In this document: piece by piece, positions 8,669-17,541 of the stretch | Position numbering within the stretch: position 1 is the stretch's first letter | Layout: each line of letters opens with the position of its first letter | NCBI RefSeq assembly: GCF_014196225.1 | Contig: NZ_JACIDI010000021.1 | Coordinates: 1 to 53,148 of the forward strand | DNA length: 53,148 nt | Direction: 5' to 3' | Source of the DNA: Bacteroides pyogenes | Lineage (GTDB): Bacteria; Bacteroidota; Bacteroidia; Bacteroidales; Bacteroidaceae | Translations under genes and position numbers: made by a program | The notes under the pieces: generated by a model | The model's database searches: none | Told to the model about the DNA's origin: nothing | The model's input: the letters and a program-made list of their open reading frames with translations, nothing else

Positions 8669-9316
8669 TTACACCAAGTCCGCTATTTTTTCCGGGCTGT
8701 CTGCAATATATGCGGGATGAAACTGCTCCAGCTCCTGTCTCGGACGGAAGCCCCATGTCACCCCGCAGGCCGTGATTCCTGCATTGGCAGCTGTTTGCAT
8801 GTCTACTCCCGAATCGCCGACGTAAAGCACATCTTCTTTCTTTATATTTGCCAGTTTCAGAATATCAAAAACAATGGCGGGGTCAGGCTTCACGCTTATT
8901 CCTTGACGCTGACCGAACACGGCCGTGAAGCGTATCTCCGGGAAGTAGCGGGCAATGAGTTTTTCGGTGGCAGCCTGATATTTGTTGGAGGCTACGGCTA
9001 TTTGGATGCCTTTCGACTGCAATGATTGCAACAACTCGGGAATACCCGGATAAGGACGGCTGTCGTCGGCGTTGTGAACATCGTAATAGGGGATGAATTC
9101 ATTGCGTACACGGAGGACGTTCTCCTGCGTCCGCTCTCCTTCGGGCAATGCCCGCTCGAAGAGTTTGTCGATGCCGTTTCCCACCATGAAGTTGTATGCT
9201 GCCGTTTCATGCGTGGGGTATCCCAGCTTGTTCAAGGCATGGTTGGTGCTGTTTGCCAAGTCGGCTATGGTATTCAGCAGCGTTCCGTCGAGATCGAAGA
9301 TGACCAGTTTTTTCAT
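8669..9316 (-). CDS. gph: HAD-family phosphatase, phosphoglycolate phosphatase-like
   Basis: 215 residues from ATG at 9316; the open frame extends 25 codons further upstream, but the family start is MKKLVIFDLDGTLLNT. Motif I is DLDGTL (nucleophile and acid Asp), motif II is the Ser in VASNKY, motif III is the Lys in VKPDPAIV, and motif IV is YVGDSGVDMQTAANAG. The cap between motifs I and II has the Gph/pyrophosphatase type helices. It hydrolyses small phosphate esters in the cytoplasm; the preferred substrate (2-phosphoglycolate or another) cannot be decided from sequence. It stands alone, pointing away from the lipoprotein gene at 9472. Confidence 0.85.
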   Translation of the reverse strand: MKKLVIFDLDGTLLNTIADLANSTNHALNKLGYPTHETAAYNFMVGNGIDKLFERALPEGERTQENVLRVRNEFIPYYDVHNADDSRPYPGIPELLQSLQSKGIQIAVASNKYQAATEKLIARYFPEIRFTAVFGQRQGISVKPDPAIVFDILKLANIKKEDVLYVGDSGVDMQTAANAGITACGVTWGFRPRQELEQFHPAYIADSPEKIADLV

Positions 9317-9364
9317 TGGCTTTTTATTTATGTTGTCAGCGAGTGAGCATTCTTGTTCCATGTG

Positions 9365-9372
9365 CAAAGGTA
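9365..9372 (-). promoter_or_regulatory. Bacteroides -7 box for the HAD phosphatase
   Basis: On the minus strand this reads TACCTTTG, the TAnnTTTG -7 consensus, 48 bp before the gph start. No clear -33 TTTG is visible at the usual spacing. Confidence 0.45.
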
Positions 9373-9471
9373 AAAAAAAAATCTCGGACACGCATGCAAT
9401 ATTTCTGCCATAAGCCTATTTAACAAACAAGAGCTCTTGGAAATATTAAAGTTAAACTAAAAGAAAACAAA

Positions 9472-10053
9472 ATGAAATTCAAAATGAAATTTTTCGGACT
9501 TGCAGCGGCGATGGTCTGCTGTGTACTTGCAACCTCTTCGTGTAGTAAAGATGATGACAATAAAATCCCCAGAGTGCAGATGCTGAGATTCAATCCTGCC
9601 AAAGTGGAAGTTACCGTCAACTCGACGGCTTTGGTGACGGTGAGCGGCGGAACGGCCCCTTACACAGTCAAGTCGGGCGACACACGGATAGCCACTGTGA
9701 AGTCGGACAAGAACAAAATCACCATTGCAGGCGTCAAAGCGGGGAATGCCGTAATCACGGTGACGGACAAGAAAGGAATGAACGGCAAACTGACGGTGAC
9801 GGTGACGGAAAAGAGAAACGCCGGTCTGGATTTCGACAAGAAATCGGTGACGGTCGGTGTAGGTAAGCAAGAGACAATCGCCGTTAAAAACGGTGCAGCG
9901 CCTTACACCGTTACGGTGAAAGACATGAAAACGGCCACCGCCTCGGTCAAAGACGGCAAAGTGGTGGTCAAAGGCGTCAAAGCCGGAACGACCACGGTTA
10001 CGGTGACCGACAAGAATAAACTCTCGGGCATGATAAATGTGACCGTGAAATAA
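9472..10053 (+). CDS. Surface lipoprotein with two Ig-like (Big2-type) repeats
   Basis: 193 residues. The signal peptide ends with lipobox ATSSC (Cys24), followed by SKDDDN, an acidic run like the surface-export signal of Bacteroidetes lipoproteins, so an outward-facing position is likely. The rest is two similar units: residues about 37-112 and 116-193, each with an APYTV strand, a V-K-A-G loop and an ITVTDK/TVTVTDK strand close to the end, as in bacterial Ig-like group 2 domains. No catalytic residues are seen. It is monocistronic, with a strong hairpin terminator downstream. Function, possibly adhesion or display, is inferred only from the fold. Confidence 0.7.
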   Translation: MKFKMKFFGLAAAMVCCVLATSSCSKDDDNKIPRVQMLRFNPAKVEVTVNSTALVTVSGGTAPYTVKSGDTRIATVKSDKNKITIAGVKAGNAVITVTDKKGMNGKLTVTVTEKRNAGLDFDKKSVTVGVGKQETIAVKNGAAPYTVTVKDMKTATASVKDGKVVVKGVKAGTTTVTVTDKNKLSGMINVTVK

Positions 10054-10144
10054 AGCAACCTCCCTGAATACTCTCTCGAAGATATGCCGCAGAAAACCGA
10101 GAACGGCAGTTTTGAGAAGGATTAAACTATAATTACAACCCTGC

Positions 10145-10197
10145 GGGAGCCACATCGAACTCTATTCCGGAAAAAGAAGATGTGGCTCCCTGTTTAT
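10145..10197 (+). terminator. Hairpin terminator after the Ig-like lipoprotein gene
   Basis: A perfect 12-bp inverted repeat (10145-10156 with 10179-10190, 22-base loop) is followed by TGTTTATT, in the gap before fabI. Confidence 0.65.
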
Positions 10198-10242
10198 TGC
10201 TTGATTTTTGCACACTTCTCATGCTTTTATGCAGAAAGTTCC

Positions 10243-10250
10243 TATCTTTG
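10243..10250 (+). promoter_or_regulatory. Bacteroides -7 box for fabI operon
   Basis: TATCTTTG matches the TAnnTTTG consensus and lies 27 bp before the fabI ATG. The -33 element is not clear. Confidence 0.5.
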
Positions 10251-10276
10251 CACAAAATTTAACCGTTATAAGAAAT

Positions 10277-11134
10277 ATGAGTTACAACTTACTGAAAGGA
10301 AAAAGAGGGATTATCTTCGGCGCGTTGAACGACCAGTCCATTGCTTGGAAAGTGGCGGAGCGCGCGGTGGAAGAAGGAGCGACAATAACATTATCAAATA
10401 CTCCGATGGCTATCCGTATGGGTGAAGTCGACGCTTTGGCCCAGAAGCTGAATTGCCGGGTGATTCCCGCCGACGCTACTAATGTGGAAGATCTGGCTAA
10501 TGTGTTCAAGACTTCCATGGAAGTGTTGGGAGGAAAGATAGATTTCGTACTGCACTCCATCGGTATGTCGCCCAACGTGCGGAAGAAGCGTACTTACGAT
10601 GATCTTGATTACGGAATGCTGGATAAGACGTTGGATATTTCCGCCGTTTCATTCCACAAGATGATTCAATCGGCGAAGAAGCTGAATGCGATTGCCGATT
10701 ACGGGTCGATTGTCGCTTTGAGCTATGTGGCGGCACAACGCACCTTCTATGGTTACAACGATATGGCGGATGCCAAAGCGTTGTTGGAATCCATCGCCCG
10801 CAGCTTCGGTTATATTTATGGCCGCGAGCATAATGTACGTGTGAATACTATTTCGCAATCGCCTACGTTTACCACAGCCGGTTCGGGTGTGAAAGGAATG
10901 GATAAGCTGTACGATTTCGCCAACCGCATGTCTCCGCTGGGTAACGCTTCCGCTGAAGAATGTGCCGATTATTGTATCGTCATGTTCTCCGACCTGACAC
11001 GTAAAGTGACCATGCAGAATTTGTTCCACGACGGAGGATTCTCCAGTATCGGAATGAGTCTTCGGGCGATGGCTACCTACGAGAAGGGATTGGATGAGTA
11101 CAAAGACGAAGAAGGCAACATCATTTACGGATAA
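10277..11134 (+). CDS. fabI: Enoyl-[acyl-carrier-protein] reductase FabI
   Basis: Catalyses the last, NAD(P)H-dependent reduction of each fatty-acid elongation round in the cytoplasm. 285 residues from ATG 10277; an upstream in-frame ATG at 10208 lies before the promoter box and is rejected. It is a short-chain dehydrogenase of the FabI type: the N-terminal KGKRGIIFGALNDQSIAWKVA nucleotide loop, a SIGMSPN segment at 94-100, and the active Tyr160-x6-Lys167 (YNDMADAK). The C-terminal SFR/PT region (SQSPTFTTAGSGV) forms the substrate-binding loop. It is first in an operon, with the GldB-like lipoprotein only 6 bp downstream. Confidence 0.95.
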   Translation: MSYNLLKGKRGIIFGALNDQSIAWKVAERAVEEGATITLSNTPMAIRMGEVDALAQKLNCRVIPADATNVEDLANVFKTSMEVLGGKIDFVLHSIGMSPNVRKKRTYDDLDYGMLDKTLDISAVSFHKMIQSAKKLNAIADYGSIVALSYVAAQRTFYGYNDMADAKALLESIARSFGYIYGREHNVRVNTISQSPTFTTAGSGVKGMDKLYDFANRMSPLGNASAEECADYCIVMFSDLTRKVTMQNLFHDGGFSSIGMSLRAMATYEKGLDEYKDEEGNIIYG

Positions 11135-11140
11135 GTAAAG

Positions 11141-12148
11141 ATGAAGAAACGGAATACTCTTCTTATAGTAGGGATGGCCATCCTTCTCGGCTCTTGCCGG
11201 ATAGGCTCCGGGAAAATGACAGACCGGAAAGAAGAAGAGATTTCGGTCTTGAGATATGACAAGCTGTTGGGCGAGTATGTTCGCTCCAACAGCTTTTCTG
11301 CTATGCAGAAAATAACGATGGATTATCAGTTGCCGACTAAAATCCTGATCGAAGACGTACTGGCTATCGGGACCGTGGACGGTGACACCATTGCGCAACG
11401 CCTGCAACATTTCTATTCGGATACTACTCTCTTGCGCCTGCTGAACGATGTGGATCATAAATTCCCCGATTTGGAAGAGGTGGAGAAAGGACTGACCAAA
11501 GGCTTCGGAAAGCTGAAAAAAGAAGTCCCCGACACGCAAGTGCCATTCATTTACTCGCAAGTATCCGCATTCAACGAGTCCATTGTTCTGATCGATACCC
11601 TGCTCGGAATCAGTCTCGACAAATACATGGGAGAAGATTATCCGCTTTACAAACGTTTTTATTACGACTATCAGTGTCGTTCCATGCGTCCCGAGCGGAT
11701 TGTGCCCGATTGTTTGGTATTCTATCTTCTCAGCCGTTACGGGATGGAGTATTGTGAAAGTACTTGCCTCGTCGATTGGATGATACACTACGGTAAAATC
11801 AATTATGTGGTGCAAAGCCTGCTGGACTACCGTGATATCGGTCAGACGATGGGGTACTCACCCAAAGAAACAGCCTGGTGCAAGAAGAACGAGAAAGATG
11901 TTTGGGCATATATTCGTGATAACGACCATTTGTACGCGCGCGATCCGATGATTATCCGTTATTACATGAAGGCTGCCCCTTCTGTCGACTTCTTGGAAAA
12001 AGACGTTCCGCCGTCGGTGGGAATTTGGTTGGGCGCGAAAATCGTATCCGCTTATATGAAAAAGCATAAGCGCGCCACAATAAAAGACTTGCTGGAAACG
12101 ACCGATTATCACGAAATGTTGAAAGAGTCGGGCTATATGAAGTCCTGA
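11141..12148 (+). CDS. GldB-like lipoprotein
   Basis: 335 residues with lipobox LLGSC (Cys19). The middle of the protein (FNESIVLIDTLLGISLDKYMGEDYPLY, then RPERIVPDCLVFYLLSRYGMEY) resembles GldB, a lipoprotein needed for gliding in Flavobacteria and kept in non-gliding Bacteroidales, which belongs to a family with DUF2268-like protease ancestry. No HExxH metal motif is visible in the expected place, so enzymatic activity is doubtful. It lies 6 bp behind fabI and 32 bp before an rRNA-methyltransferase-like gene, so it is cotranscribed. The role in a non-gliding host is unknown; an envelope function is inferred. Confidence 0.7.
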   Translation: MKKRNTLLIVGMAILLGSCRIGSGKMTDRKEEEISVLRYDKLLGEYVRSNSFSAMQKITMDYQLPTKILIEDVLAIGTVDGDTIAQRLQHFYSDTTLLRLLNDVDHKFPDLEEVEKGLTKGFGKLKKEVPDTQVPFIYSQVSAFNESIVLIDTLLGISLDKYMGEDYPLYKRFYYDYQCRSMRPERIVPDCLVFYLLSRYGMEYCESTCLVDWMIHYGKINYVVQSLLDYRDIGQTMGYSPKETAWCKKNEKDVWAYIRDNDHLYARDPMIIRYYMKAAPSVDFLEKDVPPSVGIWLGAKIVSAYMKKHKRATIKDLLETTDYHEMLKESGYMKS

Positions 12149-12180
12149 CTCTTAATTATTTCAAATTTCAAACCAAGAAA

Positions 12181-12885
12181 ATGGAAACTGCTCTTTACCT
12201 ATTGCCAGTAACGCTGGGCGATACGCCGATCGATCGGGTATTGCCGCCTTACAACAGAGAAATCATTCGCAACATCCGGCATTTTATTGTCGAAGACATC
12301 CGGTCGGTCCGCCGTTTTCTGAAGAAAACAGACCGTGAAATAGATATCGACGCGCTGACTTTCTATCCTCTGAACAAACATACGTCGCCCGAAGCCATTT
12401 CAGGGTATCTGGAACCTTTGCTCGCAGGCTCTTCGATGGGAGTGATATCCGAAGCCGGCTGCCCCGCTGTGGCCGACCCGGGCGCGGATGTAGTCGCCAT
12501 TGCCCAGCGCAAGAAGCTGAAAGTCGTTCCTTTGGTAGGTCCGTCGTCCATTATCCTTTCGGTGATGGCGTCGGGGTTCAATGGGCAAAGCTTTGCTTTT
12601 CACGGCTATCTGCCTATCGATCCCGCCGAACGCATCAAACGGTTGAAACAGTTGGAACAGCGCATCTATGCCGAGAGCCAGACGCAGCTTTTCATCGAAA
12701 CCCCTTACCGCAATCATAAGATGATGGACGACATTTTGCAGCATTGCCGTCCGCAAACGAAGCTTTGCATCGCTGCCGATATCACCTGTGAAGGCGAATA
12801 TATTCAGACTCGCAGCGTAAAAGAATGGAAGGGGCATGTACCCGATCTGTCTAAGATTCCTTGTATTTTTCTCTTATACAAATGA
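12181..12885 (+). CDS. RsmI-like SAM-dependent methyltransferase (tetrapyrrole methylase fold)
   Basis: 234 residues. The fold is that of the RsmI branch of the tetrapyrrole (corrin/porphyrin) methylases: LYLLPVTLGD at the N-terminus, MGVISEAGCPAVADPG for the SAM-binding loop, VPLVGPSSIILSVMASGFNGQSFAFHGYLP for the second half. RsmI itself 2'-O-methylates C1402 of 16S rRNA, but this shorter Bacteroidetes form is divergent at the N-terminus (TLGDTPIDRVLPPYN rather than LGNLxDxT), so the exact substrate is uncertain. It ends the fabI operon and its last 35 bp overlap the convergent gene 12851-13969. Confidence 0.75.
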   Translation: METALYLLPVTLGDTPIDRVLPPYNREIIRNIRHFIVEDIRSVRRFLKKTDREIDIDALTFYPLNKHTSPEAISGYLEPLLAGSSMGVISEAGCPAVADPGADVVAIAQRKKLKVVPLVGPSSIILSVMASGFNGQSFAFHGYLPIDPAERIKRLKQLEQRIYAESQTQLFIETPYRNHKMMDDILQHCRPQTKLCIAADITCEGEYIQTRSVKEWKGHVPDLSKIPCIFLLYK

Positions 12886-13969
12886 CTTCTTTCAGGTGTT
12901 CGTATTCGTCTTCGAAGCAACTGCTGAAGAAACCTTTATCCAGATTCTCCTGAATCTGCTTGAAACTCCATAATTTGCCGTTCTTAAAATGCGTGTTGCA
13001 GAGAATCGAGTCGTCTTTCAGGTCGATAATAAACAGATAGATGAGCCGATTGGTTACTTCGTTCTCGAAATGGTATACAATGTTGAACGTCGGTTCGCTT
13101 TCCTGTGCCTGAGGAAGCGAGTTTCGCAGCAGGCGGGATACGCCTTCCGATAATGTTTCTCCGTAACGAAGGTAACATTCCATGGGAATATCCATCTTCC
13201 CTTTATCCAGAATGGCGGACATGGATTTGCTGCAAAGAAACAACATCCCGCCGACGGATACGGCTATCCGTATCACGGGGTTGATGTAAGCGTTCTTGTA
13301 GTTGATTGCTTCTATGGCAAGGCTTTTCCCGATCACCTTCCCTTTTCTATCCACGATAGGTACGTATTCGGTGTGAGACATCAGGTGGTTGAAGTACCGG
13401 ATGGCGATTTGATTGAATAAAATGCTTGCAATAAAGACAGCAGGAGGGAATATCCGGTAGAGGATGAACGTGCTTGTCCGGTTTATGGGACATTGAACAG
13501 CCAGAATAATACTCATGACGATGAAATGCAATGCTCCGAATAAAAGAACGATTCGTGCGGATACGACGGCAGATTCGGCTCCTTGTGCGAACAGCCGTTT
13601 ATTGCACGATTCTATTTGACCCAGAAAATGGTTGATGAACCTTTTCCGGTGCATGTATAAAATCAACATAAAGATAAGGATACATATCTCTAAAGTTACA
13701 GGAAAACAACCGTCAGGAATGTAATTGTTGTTAATTATATTGACAAGTGAGAGAAGCAGCAGTACTCCCGTTGAAATGTATAATATAAAATTGGGTACAA
13801 TAATTCCTTTTCGTCTTGACTGCAGATATATGAGAGCTATGCCGATACCCGTACCGGTATAGGCGGCGATGTCTTGCGTTATGATTTCACATAGCAGAAT
13901 GGATATGATAACGGGGATAAAACCCAGTGACATATTGAATGCGGACGACAGTATTCCTTTGTGGTTCAT
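12851..13969 (-). CDS. Multi-pass membrane protein with degenerate Nudix-like C-terminal domain
   Basis: 372 residues. The first 195 hold about six hydrophobic segments (roughly 10-30, 34-50, 57-80, 92-107, 137-158, 172-191). The C-terminal half is soluble and follows a Nudix hydrolase: VPIVDRKGKVIGKS at 203-216 like the IPP-isomerase/Nudix entry strand, INPVIRIAVSVGGMLFLCS at 229-247 as the first Nudix strand, then MECYLRYGETLSEGVSRLL at 263-281 where a Nudix box should lie. GET is kept, but the catalytic REUxEE part reads RLLRNSL, so metal-dependent hydrolysis is unlikely. The gene converges on the RsmI-like gene with a 35-bp overlap. A ligand-sensing membrane protein is inferred. Confidence 0.65.
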   Translation of the reverse strand: MNHKGILSSAFNMSLGFIPVIISILLCEIITQDIAAYTGTGIGIALIYLQSRRKGIIVPNFILYISTGVLLLLSLVNIINNNYIPDGCFPVTLEICILIFMLILYMHRKRFINHFLGQIESCNKRLFAQGAESAVVSARIVLLFGALHFIVMSIILAVQCPINRTSTFILYRIFPPAVFIASILFNQIAIRYFNHLMSHTEYVPIVDRKGKVIGKSLAIEAINYKNAYINPVIRIAVSVGGMLFLCSKSMSAILDKGKMDIPMECYLRYGETLSEGVSRLLRNSLPQAQESEPTFNIVYHFENEVTNRLIYLFIIDLKDDSILCNTHFKNGKLWSFKQIQENLDKGFFSSCFEDEYEHLKEVICIREKYKES

Positions 13970-14025
13970 CTTTGTTTTATGCGTCAGTCTTTTTCATAAA
14001 ACAACCGATGAATCTTTTTTGTTTT

Positions 14026-14874
14026 TTATCCGATGTGTTTCTCCGCATGGTATGAGGAGCGGACGAGCGGGGCGCTTTCCACAATTTTGAATCCTTTTGC
14101 CAATCCGGTTTGTTTGTATCGTGCAAACTGTTGCGGAGTAATATACTCTGCCACAGGATAATGCCGGCGGGTAGGCTGAAGGTACTGCCCGATGGTGAGG
14201 ATGCCGCATCCCACTGCCAGCAAGTCGTCCATCAATGTTTCCACTTCTTCCGGGCTTTCTCCCAGACCCACCATGATGCCGCTTTTCGATTTCGTTCCGC
14301 TTTTCGATACATGTCCGATGACTTGCAGGCTGGTTTCATAGTCGGCTGCGCTGCGTACGTGCGGACTGATGCGCCGCACCGTCTCCATGTTGTGTGAAAT
14401 GATGTCCGGCCCTGCCTCGATTACTTTATCCACCAGCTCCATCCGTCCCTGAAAATCGGGTATGAGTACTTCGAGTGTGGTTTGAGGGTTGAGGCGTTTG
14501 ATTTCGCGAATGGTGCGTGCCCAATGTTCCGCACCCAGATCGGGAAGGTCGTCGCGGTCGACGGAGGTTACCACCGCATGGCCCAGCTTCATCAGCGCCA
14601 CAGATTCCGCCACGTGTACGGGTTCCTGCTCATCGAGCGGGCGCGGGCGTCCCGTTTGCGTGTTGCAAAATTTGCAACTGCGCGTACAGATATCTCCGCC
14701 TATCATGAATGTTGCCGTTCCCTTCCCCCAGCATTCGCCCATGTTCGGGCAACGTCCGCTGCTGCATATCGTATGCAGGCAGTGCGAGTCGACAATCTTT
14801 TTCGTCTCGGTGTACCGCTCGTTGCTTCCGATGCTGATTTTCAGCCATTCCGGTTTGCGTGCTCTCTCAGCCAT
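14026..14874 (-). CDS. lipA: Lipoyl synthase
   Basis: A radical-SAM enzyme that inserts two sulfurs into protein-bound octanoyl groups to make lipoyl cofactor. 282 residues. The auxiliary [4Fe-4S] cysteines are Cys37, Cys42 and Cys48 (CSSGRCPNMGEC); the radical-SAM cluster is CTRSCKFC (Cys63, 67, 70). The C-terminal region contains SGIMVGLGESPEEV and the R-S-S-Y-H-A motif near the end, where the conserved Ser binds the auxiliary cluster. The ATG overlaps the stop codon of the dipeptidyl peptidase gene by one base, so translational coupling is likely although the two functions are unrelated. Confidence 0.95.
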   Translation of the reverse strand: MAERARKPEWLKISIGSNERYTETKKIVDSHCLHTICSSGRCPNMGECWGKGTATFMIGGDICTRSCKFCNTQTGRPRPLDEQEPVHVAESVALMKLGHAVVTSVDRDDLPDLGAEHWARTIREIKRLNPQTTLEVLIPDFQGRMELVDKVIEAGPDIISHNMETVRRISPHVRSAADYETSLQVIGHVSKSGTKSKSGIMVGLGESPEEVETLMDDLLAVGCGILTIGQYLQPTRRHYPVAEYITPQQFARYKQTGLAKGFKIVESAPLVRSSYHAEKHIG

Positions 14875-17084
14875 TACAGGTTGTTTTTAAAGAAGTTGGT
14901 AAGGCGTGTGTACAGGTGCAGGCGCGTTTTTCCGCCGTATATGCCGTGGTTGCGGTTGGTATATACCTGCATGTCGAATTGTTTGCCCAGTTGCACCAGA
15001 TGTTCGGCATATTCCGTACAATTCTGGAAGTGAACGTTATCGTCCGCCATGCCATGTACGAGAAGCAGATGGCCGTGCAGTTTTTCGGCGCGGGTGAATG
15101 CCGAAGACGCCTTATATCCTTCGGCATTCTCTTTCGGCGTACGCATGAATCGTTCGGTATATACCGAATCGTAGTAACGCCAGTCGGTGGGAGCGGCTAC
15201 GGCGACTCCGGCTTTGAATACGGGCGTTCCTTCGCTCATGCTCATCAGCGTCATGTATCCTCCGTAGCTCCATCCCCAAATGCCGATACGGTCTTTGTCC
15301 ACATACGGTTGGTTCCCCAGATAGAGGGCGGTTTCCACTTGGTCTTTGGCTTCCTGTACGCCGATCTTCAGGTAAGTGCATTTCTCGAATAGCTCTCCCC
15401 GTCCGCCGGTTCCGCGACCGTCTACGCAAACCACTACGAATCCTTGGGTCGCCATGTAGGTTTCCCAACTGAGGCTCCAAGTGTCGCGCACTTCCTGAGA
15501 GCCCGGTCCGCTGTATTGATACATAAGAACCGGATATTTCTTCGAAGCCGAAAAACCGATCGGTTTCATCATCCATCCGTTCAACGTCACGCCGTCGGAC
15601 GTCCGGAAGCTGAAGAATTCTTTTTCCGGAATGGCGTATTCTGCCAGCGTCTGCTGCAGCTCCTTATTGTCTGCGAGTGTTTTCAGCGTTTTCCCGTTGT
15701 TGTCGTTCAGCGTGATGAGCAGGGGAGTTTTCAGGTCGGAGAACTTGTTCATGTAGTGCTTCATCGTTTGGCTGAACAGCGGCGTATTGGTGCCTTCGTG
15801 CTGCGAGAGTTTGGTTTTCTTCCCTTTCTTGTCCGTTTTGTAAACGGCTTTACGCATCGGGCTCTCTTCGTTGGCGGTGTAGTAGAAGCTGCCGTCGGTT
15901 GCGTCGTATCCCAGAAATTCTTTTACTTCGTACTTGCCGTCGGTTACTTTCTTGATGAGGTTTCCGCCCATGCTGTACCAGTATAAATGGCTGTATCCGT
16001 CGCGTTCGCTAAGCATGCTGAAGCCTTCGGGATAGAAGCGGATATTATCGAAAACATTCTCTTTGATGTAATAAGGCGATTCGTCGCGTACCACCAGTTT
16101 GCAGAGCGTGGAGCGGGGATCGGCGAAATAAAGGTCGAAACGGTCCTGATGGCGGTTCAGCGTCATGATGGCCAGTTTGCCAGCATCTTGGGTGAAGCGG
16201 ATGCGGGGAATATATCCGTCGGCATCCAGAGGCAGCTTCATGGTGCGGGTGACGCGCGACTTTATGTCGAATGTGCGTACTTCTACTTTCGAATTAGGAT
16301 ATCCCGCTTTCGGATACTTGTAGACGTATTCGCCGGGATAATCGTCAAACTGCCTCAGATGAGGCGACTGTCCGGCAAACAGCGGGAAGGAGTAGGAGGG
16401 AACCGCCGATTCGTCGAAGCGTACGAAGGCAATCATCGTATTGTCGGCGCTGAACTCCAATGCCCGGTTGAAGCTGAATTCTTCTTCATATACCCAGTCG
16501 GGTATTCCGTTCAGCACAGCGTTTCTTTTACCGTCTTCGGTTACTTGGCTTTCGCTGTTGCCGTAAAGTAATTTCACGAGGAAGATGTTGTTCTCCCGTA
16601 CGAAGGCAACCATTGTTCCGTCGGGCGAAAAGACCGGAACCTGCTGAGGTCCTCCGTCGGAGAGCTTTTCGATGATGTTGTGCGTGGTTGCTCCCTTATC
16701 GTTCCGTTTGAGCGGATAGATATAGTGCACGGCCGTATACGAGTGTCGATACACGGGTTGGGTTTCTGTTGCGATCAGCAGTTTCTGTCCGTCGGGTGAA
16801 AACCGGTAACTGTCGAAATGCTTGAAGTCGCATTCGCGGGCTGTGGAAACATCGAACAGCACTTCTACTTTTTCGCCCGTTTTGAACGAGTATTTCACGA
16901 TTTGCGTACGGCTGTCGTTCATCTGCGTATAATATTCTCCGTCCGGCATCGGGATTACTCCGTGTATGTTTTCGGGGCGAAAACGTCCCGATGTCACTTC
17001 TTCCAGACTCAGGTTCTTTTTGCCTTGCGCCATTCCGGCGAGACAAAGCAGGCAGAGAAAAAGGGCGATACTTATCTTCTTCAT
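14874..17084 (-). CDS. Dipeptidyl peptidase IV, family S9B
   Basis: 736 residues with a signal peptide (KKISIALFLCLLCLAGMAQG), so the enzyme works in the periplasm or at the surface and removes X-Pro dipeptides from peptide N-termini. Residues about 50-480 form the beta-propeller. It contains the VYEEE segment whose Glu pair binds the substrate amino terminus in S9B enzymes. The alpha/beta-hydrolase domain carries GWSYGGY (Ser606), HGMADDNVH (Asp681 or 682) and NRNHGIYG (His713). Length and motifs match Bacteroides DPP-IV. A full -33/-7 promoter is present 39 bp upstream; lipA follows with a one-base overlap. Confidence 0.93.
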   Translation of the reverse strand: MKKISIALFLCLLCLAGMAQGKKNLSLEEVTSGRFRPENIHGVIPMPDGEYYTQMNDSRTQIVKYSFKTGEKVEVLFDVSTARECDFKHFDSYRFSPDGQKLLIATETQPVYRHSYTAVHYIYPLKRNDKGATTHNIIEKLSDGGPQQVPVFSPDGTMVAFVRENNIFLVKLLYGNSESQVTEDGKRNAVLNGIPDWVYEEEFSFNRALEFSADNTMIAFVRFDESAVPSYSFPLFAGQSPHLRQFDDYPGEYVYKYPKAGYPNSKVEVRTFDIKSRVTRTMKLPLDADGYIPRIRFTQDAGKLAIMTLNRHQDRFDLYFADPRSTLCKLVVRDESPYYIKENVFDNIRFYPEGFSMLSERDGYSHLYWYSMGGNLIKKVTDGKYEVKEFLGYDATDGSFYYTANEESPMRKAVYKTDKKGKKTKLSQHEGTNTPLFSQTMKHYMNKFSDLKTPLLITLNDNNGKTLKTLADNKELQQTLAEYAIPEKEFFSFRTSDGVTLNGWMMKPIGFSASKKYPVLMYQYSGPGSQEVRDTWSLSWETYMATQGFVVVCVDGRGTGGRGELFEKCTYLKIGVQEAKDQVETALYLGNQPYVDKDRIGIWGWSYGGYMTLMSMSEGTPVFKAGVAVAAPTDWRYYDSVYTERFMRTPKENAEGYKASSAFTRAEKLHGHLLLVHGMADDNVHFQNCTEYAEHLVQLGKQFDMQVYTNRNHGIYGGKTRLHLYTRLTNFFKNNL

Positions 17085-17122
17085 GGTTCTGATATGTAGT
17101 TATATTTTTTTATTCATACCTG

Positions 17123-17153
17123 CAAAAGTAACAATAAACTTAGATTCGGCAAA
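17123..17153 (-). promoter_or_regulatory. Bacteroides promoter for DPP-IV/lipA
   Basis: On the minus strand TTTG (17150-17153) and TACTTTTG (17123-17130) are separated by 19 bp, a full match to the Bacteroides -33/-7 consensus (TTTG-N19-21-TAnnTTTG). Confidence 0.7.
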
Positions 17154-17204
17154 ACATGCTTTGTTTTTATCGGCTTGTATGATGGATTATTGATGGAGAT
17201 TTTT

Positions 17205-17212
17205 TATCTTTG
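17205..17212 (+). promoter_or_regulatory. Bacteroides -7 box
   Basis: TATCTTTG lies 27 bp before the ATG of the small membrane protein gene. No clear -33 element. Confidence 0.5.
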
Positions 17213-17238
17213 TCTATAAACCTTTAGAACCGGACGTT

Positions 17239-17541
17239 ATGAACTCGAAACGAAAAGATCTGCAATACGCCTCTGTCTTTCTATTGGCGGTGGTGTTGAC
17301 ATTCCTCATGGGGAAAGGAGATCGCTTGTGGCTTACTTCATGGGGAGACCTGATACCGAGTATTTTCGTGCTTTTCATAGCCGGCGACTGTTTGTACAGC
17401 TCGCTGCTCCGCATCAAGCGGGGAGGGGAGGAGAAAGGCGCTCGTTGGAGCACCTGCTTTACTTTTCTGATATTCAGTTTTGTCTTCATGGCCGATTTGT
17501 TCTTCATCGGGCATTTCATATTCGATAAGATTTGCGGATAG
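17239..17541 (+). CDS. Small three-helix membrane protein of unknown function
   Basis: 100 residues with hydrophobic segments at about 10-25, 38-54 and 72-92, and a basic loop (RIKRGGEEKGAR) between the second and third. There is a consensus -7 box 27 bp upstream, which supports real expression. It stands alone between the divergent DPP-IV gene and a long repeat-rich gap. I do not recognise a family. Confidence 0.55.
   Translation: MNSKRKDLQYASVFLLAVVLTFLMGKGDRLWLTSWGDLIPSIFVLFIAGDCLYSSLLRIKRGGEEKGARWSTCFTFLIFSFVFMADLFFIGHFIFDKICG

Noticed and set aside
10208..10276. Upstream in-frame start for fabI at 10208
   Set aside because: It precedes the -7 box, and the family N-terminus begins at 10277.
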